Assembly (NCBI GenBank): GCA_947629245.1
Contig: CANRDC010000013.1
Span: 1 to 42,479, forward strand
DNA from: an uncultured Oscillospiraceae bacterium
GTDB lineage: Bacteria; Bacillota; Clostridia; Oscillospirales; Oscillospiraceae
Direction of reading: 5' to 3'
Length of the DNA: 42,479 nucleotides
Numbering within the stretch: position 1 is the stretch's first letter; each line of letters starts with the position of its first letter. The translations under genes were made by a program, and so were the position numbers. Under the pieces are notes generated by a model. That model searched no databases. It had not been told where the DNA came from and worked only from the letters and a program-made list of their open reading frames with translations. Below, piece after piece: positions 7,911-15,929 of this stretch.

Positions 7911-10274
7911 ATGGACACTGAAACTACGATCACATCCCACAGCAGGATCTATCCGCTGATCGCCCTGCGGGGCATCTGCGTGTTCCCTGGCATGCGGCTC
8001 ATTTTTGATATAGACCGGGACGAGTCCCTGCGGGCCCTGGACGCAGCCATGGGCGCGGACCAGACCCTGTTTCTGGTGGCCCAGCGGGACGCCTCCGCGG
8101 AGACGGTGACCAACGCGGACGGGCTTTTTAAGGTGGGGACCATCTGCCGGGTCCACCAGGTCCTGCGCGTGCCCGATGAGGATGGCGCCAAGGTGATGGT
8201 GGAGGGCGTCCGCAGAGGGTATCTGGACCGGCTGACCGGCGTGAAGCCCTATCTCACCGCCCAGGTGGAGCCAGTGGAGCAGGAGACCAACCCCCGCACG
8301 GCGGTGAAGGCCGAGGCCCTGATACGCCAGTGCTACGGGCTGCTGGAGAAGTATGCCGAGACCTCCGGGCTGGATCTGGGCGACGTGCTGCGGGACATCC
8401 TGCCCAGCACGGACCCCGGCTATGTGGCGGACTATGTGACCCAGAACATCTATATGCGCCACGACCAGAAGCAGCTGGTGCTGGAGGAGCTGCGCCCCCT
8501 GCGCCGCCTGGCCCTGGTGAACCGGCTCATCCGCTGGGAGCTGGACATTCTGGACATGGAGCAGTCCATCCACGAGGAGGCCGCCAAGCGGATGAAGCAG
8601 GTCCAGCGGGAGATGTTCCTGCGGGAGCAGCTTCGGACCATCCAGGCGGAGCTGGGCGAGGACGACGGCTACGCCGACGACACGGAGGAATACCGGGCCG
8701 CCGTGGCCCGTGCCAACCTGCCCAAGGAAGTGGCGGACAAGCTCTATAAGGAGATCGGCAGACTGGCCAAGCAGCCCTTCGGCAGCGCGGAATCCGCCGT
8801 CATCCGCAGCTATCTGGACATCTGCCTGGAGATCCCCTGGCAGACGGAGACGGAGGACGACCTGGACACGAAGGCCGTGCGCGCAGCCCTGGACGCGGAC
8901 CACTTCGGTCTGGAGAAGATCAAGGACCGGGTGATCGAGTATCTGGCCGTGCGGAAACTGGCCCCGGACCAGAAGGGCTCCATTTTGTGCCTGCTGGGCC
9001 CTCCGGGCACCGGCAAGACCAGCATCGCCCTGTCCATCGCCAGGGCCATGAACCGGAAGCTGTGCCGCATCTCCCTGGGCGGCGTGCACGACGAGGCGGA
9101 GATCCGGGGCCACCGCAAGACCTATGTGGGGGCCATGCCGGGCCGCATCATGGCGGGCATCCAGCAGGCGGGCAGCCGCAACCCGGTCATGGTGCTGGAC
9201 GAGATCGACAAGCTGGGCTCCGACTATCGGGGGGACCCCTCCGCGGCGCTGCTGGAGGCCCTGGACCCGGAGCAGAACAGCCAGTTCCGGGACCATTTCC
9301 TGGAATTGCCCTTCGACCTGTCCCGCGTGTTTTTCATCACCACCGCCAATAACGCCGACACCATCCCACCGGCGCTGCTGGACCGGATGGAGATCATCGA
9401 GTTTCCCGGCTACACCGACGAGGAGAAGCTGGCCATCGCCAGAGAGCATCTGCTGCCCAAGCAGCGGAAAAAGCACGGCCTGAACGGCAACCAGCTGAGG
9501 ATCAACGACGGGGCCATGCGGGAAATAGTTGCCCGCTATACCCGCGAGTCCGGCGTGCGCCGACTGGAGCAGAGGCTGGCGGAGATCTGCCGCAAGACGG
9601 CGGCGGGGATCGTGGCCGGTCAGTTCAAGTCCAGATTTCTCCGGCCCGGCGGCCTGGAGGAGATTCTGGGCCCCGCCAAGTACAAGGATACCCGCGCCGA
9701 GGGTACGGCGGAGGTGGGCCTGGTCCACGGGCTGGCCTGGACCAGCGTGGGCGGCGAGATGCTGGACGCGGAGGTGGGCGTCATGGACGGCTCCGGCAAG
9801 CTGGAGCTGACCGGCAACCTGGGGGACGTGATGAAGGAGTCCGCCAGGGCGGCGCTGACCTATATCCGGGCCCACGCCAAAGAGCTGGGCGTGGAGCCGG
9901 AATTTTATAAGAACAAGGACATCCACATCCACTTCCCGGAGGGAGCCGTGCCCAAGGACGGGCCCTCGGCGGGGGTGACCATCTGCACGGGGCTGGTGTC
10001 GGCCCTGTCCGGGACCCCGGTGCGGCAGGATGTGGCCATGACGGGGGAGATCACCCTGCTGGGCCGGGTGCTGCCCATCGGCGGACTGCGGGAAAAGACC
10101 ATGGCCGCCCTCCGGGCCGGTATCCACACGGTCGTCATCCCCGCGGAGAACGAGCCGGACCTTGCCGAGATAGACCAGACCGTCCGGGCGGCGCTGAACT
10201 TCATCATGGCCAGCCGGGTCCAGACGGTGCTGGACGCCGCTCTGTGCCGGGAGGAGCAGCATGATACGCCTTGA
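7911..10274 (+). CDS. lon: ATP-dependent protease Lon
   Basis: Cytosolic AAA+ serine protease for damaged and regulatory proteins. It has 787 residues from the ATG at 7911, which has TAGGAGAG at 7897-7904. A longer in-frame start at 7866 is rejected because the extra residues come from the terminator hairpin. Domains are the N-terminal substrate-binding LON domain (about 15-210), a coiled-coil linker, an AAA+ module with Walker A GPPGTGKT (363-370) and Walker B MVLDEIDK, and a protease domain with the Ser-Lys dyad S686 (KDGPSAGV) and K729 (LREKT). The 43-residue spacing of the dyad matches E. coli Lon. Its 3' end overlaps ysxC by 14 bases. Confidence 0.97.
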   Translation: MDTETTITSHSRIYPLIALRGICVFPGMRLIFDIDRDESLRALDAAMGADQTLFLVAQRDASAETVTNADGLFKVGTICRVHQVLRVPDEDGAKVMVEGVRRGYLDRLTGVKPYLTAQVEPVEQETNPRTAVKAEALIRQCYGLLEKYAETSGLDLGDVLRDILPSTDPGYVADYVTQNIYMRHDQKQLVLEELRPLRRLALVNRLIRWELDILDMEQSIHEEAAKRMKQVQREMFLREQLRTIQAELGEDDGYADDTEEYRAAVARANLPKEVADKLYKEIGRLAKQPFGSAESAVIRSYLDICLEIPWQTETEDDLDTKAVRAALDADHFGLEKIKDRVIEYLAVRKLAPDQKGSILCLLGPPGTGKTSIALSIARAMNRKLCRISLGGVHDEAEIRGHRKTYVGAMPGRIMAGIQQAGSRNPVMVLDEIDKLGSDYRGDPSAALLEALDPEQNSQFRDHFLELPFDLSRVFFITTANNADTIPPALLDRMEIIEFPGYTDEEKLAIAREHLLPKQRKKHGLNGNQLRINDGAMREIVARYTRESGVRRLEQRLAEICRKTAAGIVAGQFKSRFLRPGGLEEILGPAKYKDTRAEGTAEVGLVHGLAWTSVGGEMLDAEVGVMDGSGKLELTGNLGDVMKESARAALTYIRAHAKELGVEPEFYKNKDIHIHFPEGAVPKDGPSAGVTICTGLVSALSGTPVRQDVAMTGEITLLGRVLPIGGLREKTMAALRAGIHTVVIPAENEPDLAEIDQTVRAALNFIMASRVQTVLDAALCREEQHDTP

Positions 10275-10845
10275 GCCTGCCCGGTTCGTGAAGTCCGCCG
10301 GGCGGAAGGAGGAGTTCGTCCGGGACGACCGGCCCCTGGTGGTGTTCGCGGGCAAGTCCAATGTGGGCAAGAGCTCCGTCATCAACTGCCTGCTGGGCCG
10401 GAAAAACCTGGCCAGGGTGGGCTCCGCTCCGGGCAAGACCACCAACATCAACTACTTCCTCGTGGGGGAGAGCGTCTGGTTCGTGGACCTGCCGGGATAC
10501 GGCTACGCCAAGGTGCCCCAGGCGGAGCGGGACCGGTGGGGTCGGCTCATGGAGGACTTTTTCGCCGAGAGCGAGCGCATCAGCCTGGGCGTGCAGATCG
10601 TGGACGGACGCCACGCCCCTACGGCGCTGGACATACAGATGAATGAGCTGTTCATCCGATGCGGCTGCCCCCGGGTGGTGGCCGCCAATAAGTGGGACAA
10701 ACTGAAAAAGTCGGAGATGGAGCCCAATCTGGCCCGCATCCGCGAGACGTTGGAGCTGGGGGAGGATACGCTGCTGACGCCGTTCTCCGCGGAGAAGCGG
10801 ACCGGCCGGGAGGCGCTTCTCGGGGCGATATCCGCCCAGGTGTGA
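10261..10845 (+). CDS. ysxC: Ribosome biogenesis GTP-binding protein YsxC/EngB
   Basis: Small essential GTPase needed for 50S subunit assembly. It has 194 residues, normal for the family. G motifs are G1 GKSNVGKSS, G2 region SAPGKTTNINYF, G3 DLPGYGYAK and G4 ANKWDK. The gene starts inside the last codons of lon, an arrangement conserved in many Firmicutes (lon-ysxC). The following M50 protease gene begins right at its stop codon. Confidence 0.96.
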   Translation: MIRLEPARFVKSAGRKEEFVRDDRPLVVFAGKSNVGKSSVINCLLGRKNLARVGSAPGKTTNINYFLVGESVWFVDLPGYGYAKVPQAERDRWGRLMEDFFAESERISLGVQIVDGRHAPTALDIQMNELFIRCGCPRVVAANKWDKLKKSEMEPNLARIRETLELGEDTLLTPFSAEKRTGREALLGAISAQV

Positions 10846-10848
10846 GTG

Positions 10849-11526
10849 ATGGGATTTGCAAACGTATTTCGCAATCTGGACTGGTCCGTGCTGACGGATA
10901 TCCTCTTTGCCATCATACCGTCGCTTTTGTGCATCACCCTCCATGAGCTGAGCCACGGGGCCGTGGCCTACATGCTGGGGGACGACACGGCCAAGCGGGC
11001 CGGACGGCTGACGCTGAACCCCATCCGCCACATCGACCCCTGGGGCCTGGTGATGATGGTGCTGTTCCGCTTCGGCTGGGCCAAGCCCGTGCCGGTGAAT
11101 ATGTACAGGTTCAAAAAGCCCCGGCAGGGGATGGCGCTCACCGCGCTGGCCGGGCCCATGGCCAACCTCGTCATCGCGGCGGTGTTCCTGTTCCTGTACG
11201 GGCTGCTGTACCGGCCGTTGTATGTGCAAGGCGGGTCCTTTGCCAGGGCGGTGTTCGAGATGGTGAGCACCACGGGGTATCTGTCCCTGGCGCTGGCGGT
11301 ATTCAATCTCATCCCCATCTCGCCTCTGGACGGGTCCAAGATACTCTTCTCTTTTTTGAGCGACAGCGCCTACGACAAGCTCATGCGCTACGAGCGCTAC
11401 GGCATGATCGTGCTGATGCTTCTGGTGGTGTCGGGCGGGCTGTCCGGGGTGCTTTCCAGCGCCACGGGCTGGGTATACGACAAGCTGTTTTTCATCGCCC
11501 AATTTGCGTTCGATCTGGTGAACTGA
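10849..11526 (+). CDS. Site-2 protease family (M50) membrane metalloprotease
   Basis: Polytopic zinc protease of the YwhC/SpoIVFB-like group, 225 residues. The zinc site HELSH (H32, E33, H36) lies in the first membrane helix, and the third ligand D161 sits in NLIPISPLDGSK. Other hydrophobic segments span about 90-120, 140-160 and 180-205. The substrate is unknown; relatives process regulatory proteins within the membrane. ATG 10849 is preferred over GTG 10846 because it is better spaced from AGG at 10838-10840. It lies tightly between ysxC and scpA, a common Clostridia order (M50 protease-scpA-scpB). Confidence 0.92.
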   Translation: MGFANVFRNLDWSVLTDILFAIIPSLLCITLHELSHGAVAYMLGDDTAKRAGRLTLNPIRHIDPWGLVMMVLFRFGWAKPVPVNMYRFKKPRQGMALTALAGPMANLVIAAVFLFLYGLLYRPLYVQGGSFARAVFEMVSTTGYLSLALAVFNLIPISPLDGSKILFSFLSDSAYDKLMRYERYGMIVLMLLVVSGGLSGVLSSATGWVYDKLFFIAQFAFDLVN

Positions 11527-11529
11527 CCT

Positions 11530-12312
11530 ATGGAAAACCCCACCTTCCATCTGGAGGGGGTCGTCAAAACGAAGGAGGAGATGCAGGACTTTGAAGGTCC
11601 GCTGACCCTCATTTTGATGCTCCTTTCCAAAAACCGCATAGAGATCCGGGACATCAGGATCGCGGATATCCTGGACCAGTACCTGGCGTGGCTGGCCCGG
11701 ATGCAGGAGATGGACCTGGAGGTGGCCAGCGAGTTCGTGCAGATGGCCTCCCATCTGGTGTACATCAAGACAAAGACCCTGCTGGCGGGCACGGAGGAGG
11801 TCTCCGAGCTGGAGCTTCTCATGACCAGCCTGGAACAGCTCCAGTGCCGGGACGCCTTCGCCGCCGTGAAGGAGAACGTCCCCGCCCTGGGACTGGCCCT
11901 GAAGGCCGGGGCCCGGCTGTATTCCACGCCTCCGGAGCCCATGCCCAAATACGGCGCATACGATTACCGCCACGAGCCCTGGGAGCTTTTGGCGGCGCTG
12001 GCCGGGATGCTGCGAAAGGGCGTGGCGGTGCCGGAGGAGGAGGGTACGGTGCCTGTGCCCCGGCCCATCGTGTACAGCGTGCAGGAAAAGAGCCGGGAGC
12101 TGATCGGCTATCTGAGAGCGAAGGGAAAATCGTCCCTGCGGGAGCTGTATGCCATGGCGGAGAGCCGTTCGGAGGTGGTGGCCACGTTCCTGTCGCTCCT
12201 CACCATGTGCTCCATGGGGAGCGTGACCATCGACCGGGACGGGGACGACTACGCCGTGAACTTCACCGGCGGCGACACGGAAGCCATTTTGGAGAGCATC
12301 GATTATGGATAA
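11530..12312 (+). CDS. scpA: Segregation and condensation protein A (kleisin)
   Basis: Kleisin subunit that bridges the SMC dimer in the bacterial condensin complex. It has 260 residues. The N-terminal SMC-head-binding part is clear (FEGPLTLILMLLSKNRIEIRDI, then DQYLAWL, then ASEFVQMASHLVYIKTKTLL). The C-terminal winged-helix region (RELIGYLRAKGKSSLRELYAMAESRSEVVATFLSLL) is also typical. The 3' end overlaps scpB by eight bases. No strong ribosome site is seen, so it may be coupled to the upstream protease gene three bases away. Confidence 0.95.
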   Translation: MENPTFHLEGVVKTKEEMQDFEGPLTLILMLLSKNRIEIRDIRIADILDQYLAWLARMQEMDLEVASEFVQMASHLVYIKTKTLLAGTEEVSELELLMTSLEQLQCRDAFAAVKENVPALGLALKAGARLYSTPPEPMPKYGAYDYRHEPWELLAALAGMLRKGVAVPEEEGTVPVPRPIVYSVQEKSRELIGYLRAKGKSSLRELYAMAESRSEVVATFLSLLTMCSMGSVTIDRDGDDYAVNFTGGDTEAILESIDYG

Positions 12313-12958
12313 AATAGAACTGAAAAGCGCCGTGGAGGCCATCTTGTTCGCCTCGGGGGAGCCGGTGAGCGCGGCGCGCATTGCCGTGGTGACCGATTCC
12401 GACGAGGCCGACGTGCTGGCCGCCGGGGCGGAGCTGGCGGCGGAATATGAGGCGGGGAAGCGGGGCATCCGGCTGGTGCGGCTGAACGACTCTTTGCAGC
12501 TGCACAGCGCCCCGGAGCACGCCGACGCCATCACCAGGGCGCTGGAGCAGCGCCGGGCGCCGAAGCTGTCTCCCGCGTCGCTGGAGGTGCTGGCCATCGC
12601 GGCCTATTTCCAGCCGGTGACCAGGGCCTACATCGAGCAGATGCGGGGCGTGGACAGCTCCTACACCGTGGGCGTGCTGACGGAGCGGGGCATGATCGAG
12701 CCATGCGGGACCCTGGAGGCGGTGGGCCGACCCACCCTGTACCGGACCACGGACCTGTTCCTGCGGACCATGGGTATCTCCAGCCTGGAGGAATTGCCGC
12801 CGCTTCCGGAGATCACCGGCAGCGACGCGGCCCGCGAGCTGCAGGAGAAGGTGGACGCGCTGCGGGCCGCGGAGGAGGCGGCCAAGGGCCGGGAGGAGGA
12901 AGCGGCCCGGCAGACCGCCGGGCAGACGGAAATGAAGGAGGGTGCTGTCGAGGCTTGA
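12305..12958 (+). CDS. scpB: Segregation and condensation protein B
   Basis: Winged-helix partner of ScpA in the SMC-ScpAB condensin. The core has the family pattern: KSAVEAILFASGEPVSAARI, GIRLVRLNDSLQLHS, SPASLEVLAIAAYFQPVTRAYIEQMRGVDSSYTVGVLTERGMIE and GRPTLYRTTDLFLRTMGISSLEELPPLP. After the core, about 35 residues form a charged Ala/Glu-rich tail (LQEKVDALRAAEEAAKGREEEA). Its stop overlaps the TTG start of the next gene. The scpA-scpB pair is universally linked in Firmicutes. Confidence 0.95.
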   Translation: MDKIELKSAVEAILFASGEPVSAARIAVVTDSDEADVLAAGAELAAEYEAGKRGIRLVRLNDSLQLHSAPEHADAITRALEQRRAPKLSPASLEVLAIAAYFQPVTRAYIEQMRGVDSSYTVGVLTERGMIEPCGTLEAVGRPTLYRTTDLFLRTMGISSLEELPPLPEITGSDAARELQEKVDALRAAEEAAKGREEEAARQTAGQTEMKEGAVEA

Positions 12959-13515
12959 CAGCCATTTGGATCGCCGGAGGCATACTGCTCTTTCTGGGCG
13001 CGCTGGCGCTGGCGCCGGTGCGCCTCGAGGCGGCCTATGGCGGCGGCGTGTTTACGCTGGCCGGTCGGGCGGGGCCCCTGCCGGTGAAGCTGTTTCCCAA
13101 GGAAGAGGCCACGGGCCGGAGGCTGGAAAAGGACTCCCGGCGGGATGTGAAGGACCTTCTCCGGCGCTTGCCGCCGCCGGTGCTGCGGCTGCTGGCGGAG
13201 TGCGGGTGCCGGACCTTTGCGCGCCTGGTCCGCCGGGTGCGCGTGGAGACGCTCCGGGTGCGCTACCTGGCGGCGGGGCCGGACCCATACGGCGCCGTCA
13301 TGGCCTATGCGCGGGCGGGCCTCGCCATGGAGGGCATCGCCCGGATGGTGCCGGACGCGGACCTGCGGGCGGAGGTGGATTTTGACGCTGCGAGACCGTC
13401 TCTTGACGGGGAGATCGCCCTTCGGGTCCGGTTCGGCCAGGCGGTTTATGCCGCCGCCTGTTTTGGGATCGCCTTTTTGCGGGGATACTACCGGTATAAA
13501 CGTGAAAAGGAATGA
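12955..13515 (+). CDS. DUF2953 membrane-anchored protein
   Basis: A 186-residue protein with an N-terminal membrane helix (IWIAGGILLFLGALALAPV) and a conserved GPLPVKLFP segment typical of DUF2953 proteins. A Cys-containing stretch and a hydrophobic segment near the C-terminus (AVYAAACFGIAFL) follow. Placement just before ytfJ/gerW is the main support, since DUF2953 and YtfJ are partners in Clostridia and Bacilli. The start is TTG at 12955, overlapping the scpB stop (TTGA), with GGAGGG at 12937-12942. An open frame of 252 bases extends upstream but is inside scpB and has shadow composition. Its function is unknown; a sporulation role is plausible by context. Confidence 0.75.
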   Translation: MTAIWIAGGILLFLGALALAPVRLEAAYGGGVFTLAGRAGPLPVKLFPKEEATGRRLEKDSRRDVKDLLRRLPPPVLRLLAECGCRTFARLVRRVRVETLRVRYLAAGPDPYGAVMAYARAGLAMEGIARMVPDADLRAEVDFDAARPSLDGEIALRVRFGQAVYAAACFGIAFLRGYYRYKREKE

Positions 13516-13521
13516 TGTACC

Positions 13522-13914
13522 ATGGCAAATCAAGCGGTCAGCGACCTGATGGAGGGCGCGCTGGACAAGATCCGGGGCATGGTGGACTCTAACACGGTCG
13601 TCGGCACGCCCATCACCACCCCGGACGGGGTGACGCTGCTGCCGGTGTCCCGGCTGAGCTTCGGCTTCGCCTCCGGGGGCAGCGACAAGACCGCCTCGAG
13701 CGCTAAGCCCGGCATCTGGGGCGGCGGCGGCGCGGCGGTGAAGATGGAGCCGGTGGGCTTTCTGCTGGCCAAGGACGGAGGCGCCAGGATGCTGTGTATC
13801 CAGCCGCCCGCCTTCTCCGCGGCGGACCGGATCATCGATATGGCCCCGGAGCTGCTGGAAAAGATCGAGGGCTATATCGACAAGTACGGGAAAAAACAGC
13901 CCGGACAGGGATAA
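13522..13914 (+). CDS. ytfJ: Sporulation protein YtfJ/GerW family
   Basis: A 130-residue member of the YtfJ/GerW family, which in Bacillus subtilis is needed for normal spore germination. The pattern is clear: an N-terminal helix (SDLMEGALDKIRGMVDSNTVVGTPI), the central block PDGVTLLPVSRLSFGFASGGSD, a Gly-rich GIWGGGGAA turn, EPVGFLLAKDGGARML, then helix ELLEKI. Together with DUF2953 and the carboxypeptidase downstream it forms a cluster that hints the organism can sporulate, although the family also occurs in non-spore-formers. Confidence 0.93.
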   Translation: MANQAVSDLMEGALDKIRGMVDSNTVVGTPITTPDGVTLLPVSRLSFGFASGGSDKTASSAKPGIWGGGGAAVKMEPVGFLLAKDGGARMLCIQPPAFSAADRIIDMAPELLEKIEGYIDKYGKKQPGQG

Positions 13915-13936
13915 ATTGCCGGGAAACGGCCATAAT

Positions 13937-13964
13937 AAAGCACGATCGGAAAGGTCGTGCTTTT
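13937..13964 (+). terminator. Hairpin with T-run before the carboxypeptidase gene
   Basis: AAAGCACGA (13937-13945) pairs perfectly with TCGTGCTTT (13955-13963) and a further T follows. It resembles an intrinsic terminator for ytfJ. The nine-base loop contains GGAAAGG, the only Shine-Dalgarno-like sequence for the next gene, whose ATG follows at 13967. Confidence 0.65.
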
Positions 13965-13966
13965 GA

Positions 13967-15064
13967 ATGAAAAAACTGACGGCGGCAGTCCTTGCCGCGA
14001 TATTTTTTGTGGGACTGGCGCCGACGGCGGACGGTGCGGAGGCGTCCCCGGACGTGTCGGCCCGTGCGGCGGTGGTCATGGAGGCGGAGAGCGGCGAGAC
14101 TCTCTGGGAGAAAAACGCGGACGAGCCCATGCTCATCGCCAGCACCACGAAGATCATGACGGCCCTGATCGTGCTGGAAAACTGCGACCTGGACGCCCAG
14201 GTGACCGTGGACGCCGCCTGGACGGGCATCGAGGGCTCGTCCATGTATCTGAAGCCGGGCCAGAAGCTCACGGTCCGGGACCTGCTTTACGGGCTGATGC
14301 TGGCCTCCGGCAACGACGCGGCGGTGGCCCTGGCCTGCGTCACGGCCGGGTCCGTGGAGGCCTTCGCCCGGTTGATGAACGAAAAGGCTGCGGTCCTGGG
14401 CTGCGAGAACACCCACTTCGCCAACGCCAACGGCCTGGACGACCCGGAGCACTACGCCAGCGCCCGTGACCTGGCGCTCATCACGCGGGAAGCGCTGAAA
14501 TATGACGCCTTCCGCCAGATCGTGTCCACCACGGCCAAGACCGTGGGGGAGAACACCTACGCCAACCACAACCGGCTTCTGCGGGAGTGCGAGGGCGTGT
14601 TCGGCGTCAAGACCGGCTACACCATGGCGGCGGGCCGGACCCTGGTGACCTGCTGCGAGCGGAAGGGCCTCACCCTCATCTGCGTAACGCTGTCGGACCC
14701 GGACGACTGGGACGACCACAAGGCCCTCTATGCCTGGGCCTACGGCCTGTACGCGCGGGACGACGTGCTGGCGGGGGTCACCTGGACGGTGCCGGTGATC
14801 GGCGGCGTGGCGGACACGGTGACGGTGACGGCGGGGGAGGCTCTGTCCGTGTTCCACCGGGGCCAGGACGAGATCACGGTGGAATACCGGCTGCCGTCGT
14901 TCGTCTACGCGGCGGTGGAGGCGGGGCATGAGGCCGGTGAGGCCGTGGCCTATATCGACGGCGAGGAGGCTGGGCGCGCGGCGCTGGTCTATGCCCGTGA
15001 CGTGGCCCGTGCAGAGCCCGCGGAGCCCACCTTCTGGGAGCGGGTCCGGGAGCTTTTTGACTGA
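13967..15064 (+). CDS. D-alanyl-D-alanine carboxypeptidase (DacF/DacB type, S11)
   Basis: Penicillin-binding protein of family S11 that trims the terminal D-Ala from peptidoglycan stem peptides. It has a signal peptide (MKKLTAAVLAAIFFVGLAPTADGAEA). The three active-site motifs are present: S59-TTK62 (SxxK), S114-GN (SxN) and K215-TG (KTG). A C-terminal beta-rich PBP5-like domain follows to 365 residues. No clear C-terminal amphipathic anchor is seen. The position between ytfJ and rluB matches the place of dacB/dacF in Bacillus and Clostridia, where the enzyme acts on spore cortex. That specific role is inferred from context only. Confidence 0.93.
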   Translation: MKKLTAAVLAAIFFVGLAPTADGAEASPDVSARAAVVMEAESGETLWEKNADEPMLIASTTKIMTALIVLENCDLDAQVTVDAAWTGIEGSSMYLKPGQKLTVRDLLYGLMLASGNDAAVALACVTAGSVEAFARLMNEKAAVLGCENTHFANANGLDDPEHYASARDLALITREALKYDAFRQIVSTTAKTVGENTYANHNRLLRECEGVFGVKTGYTMAAGRTLVTCCERKGLTLICVTLSDPDDWDDHKALYAWAYGLYARDDVLAGVTWTVPVIGGVADTVTVTAGEALSVFHRGQDEITVEYRLPSFVYAAVEAGHEAGEAVAYIDGEEAGRAALVYARDVARAEPAEPTFWERVRELFD

Positions 15065-15085
15065 GAGAAGGGAGCGATACCCTCC

Positions 15086-15796
15086 ATGAAACAACGACTG
15101 CAAAAGCTGATATCCTCGGCGGGCATCGCCTCCCGGCGGGCCGCGGAGGAGATGATCCGCGCCGGACGGGTGACGGTGAACGGCGCGCAGGCGGCGCTGG
15201 GCGCCTCCGCCGACCCGGACACGGACGAGATACGGGTGGATGGGGAACCTGTCCGCCTGCCGGAGCGCCGGAGGTACATAGTTTTGCATAAGCCCAGGGG
15301 CTATGTGACGACGCTGAAGGACGACCGGGGCCGCCCCACCGTGGCGGACCTGGTGCCGGACGCGGGCGGGCGGCTGTATCCCGTGGGGCGGCTGGACATG
15401 GACTCCGAGGGCCTTCTCATCCTCACCGACGATGGTCAGGCCGCCAACGCCCTCATGCACCCGTCCCATCAGGTGGACAAGGTCTACACCGTCTTTGTCC
15501 AGGGCCCGGATATCCCCGGCGCTGTGGCGAAGCTCAGGGCCATGGACAGCCTGGAGGGAGAGCCCATCGCCCGGCCCTCCGTCGCCCTCGTCGAGCGGAA
15601 GGGGACCGGCGCGGAGCTGCAGATCGTCATCCACGAGGGGAAAAACCGGCAGGTGCGCCGGATGTGCGCCGCCTGCGGACTGCGTGTGAGCCGTCTGATC
15701 CGCGTGGCGGAGGGGGCCGTCACATTGGGCGCGCTGCCGCCGGGCAAATGGCGGAGGATGACGGCGGATGAAATTTCATACCTGCGCAACATTTAA
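15086..15796 (+). CDS. rluB: Pseudouridine synthase RluB-type
   Basis: A 236-residue enzyme that makes pseudouridine in 23S rRNA, near position 2605 in relatives. It has an N-terminal S4 RNA-binding domain (RLQKLISSAGIASRRAAEEMI, GRVTVNG) followed by the RsuA/RluB catalytic domain. Catalytic D104 lies in GRLDMDSEGLL, and the EGKNRQVRRM block is typical. AAGGGAGC about 17 bases before the ATG may serve as ribosome site. The gene closes the scpA-scpB-DUF2953-ytfJ-dac cluster, and an AT-rich promoter region follows. Confidence 0.94.
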   Translation: MKQRLQKLISSAGIASRRAAEEMIRAGRVTVNGAQAALGASADPDTDEIRVDGEPVRLPERRRYIVLHKPRGYVTTLKDDRGRPTVADLVPDAGGRLYPVGRLDMDSEGLLILTDDGQAANALMHPSHQVDKVYTVFVQGPDIPGAVAKLRAMDSLEGEPIARPSVALVERKGTGAELQIVIHEGKNRQVRRMCAACGLRVSRLIRVAEGAVTLGALPPGKWRRMTADEISYLRNI

Positions 15797-15862
15797 TTTT
15801 TGCCGATTTAAGGGGAATTGGATGCCGATATTGCAGGAAATATAAAAATTTGCAGATAAGAC

Positions 15863-15890
15863 TTGCATTTTTGCAAAAATGCAGTATGAT
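15863..15890 (+). promoter_or_regulatory. Promoter with embedded perfect 20-bp palindrome (rpiR-type gene)
   Basis: TTGCAT (15863-15868) and TATGAT (15885-15890) are spaced by 16 bases and lie 40 bases before the regulator ATG. The 20 bases at 15864-15883 form a perfect palindrome, with half-site TGCATTTTTG. The palindrome covers the spacer and part of the -35 box, the place expected for an autorepressor operator. Confidence 0.7.
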
Positions 15891-15929
15891 GGTCCTTGCT
15901 CCATTTTGCTGGAGAAGTGGGAGACGGAT

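Noticed and set aside
7839-10451. Minus-strand open frame of 870 codons opposite lon
   Set aside because: The plus strand encodes full-length Lon with all motifs. The antisense frame has His/Gln/Leu/Gly-rich shadow composition typical of high-GC coding DNA and no ribosome site.
10204-12597. Minus-strand open frame of 797 codons opposite ysxC, the M50 protease and scpA
   Set aside because: It spans three well-supported plus-strand genes and shows no recognisable domain, so it is a shadow frame.
12703-12954. Extended N-terminus for the DUF2953 gene
   Set aside because: The 84 extra codons lie in scpB with Gly/Arg/Pro-rich shadow composition. The TM helix right after TTG 12955 marks the true start.
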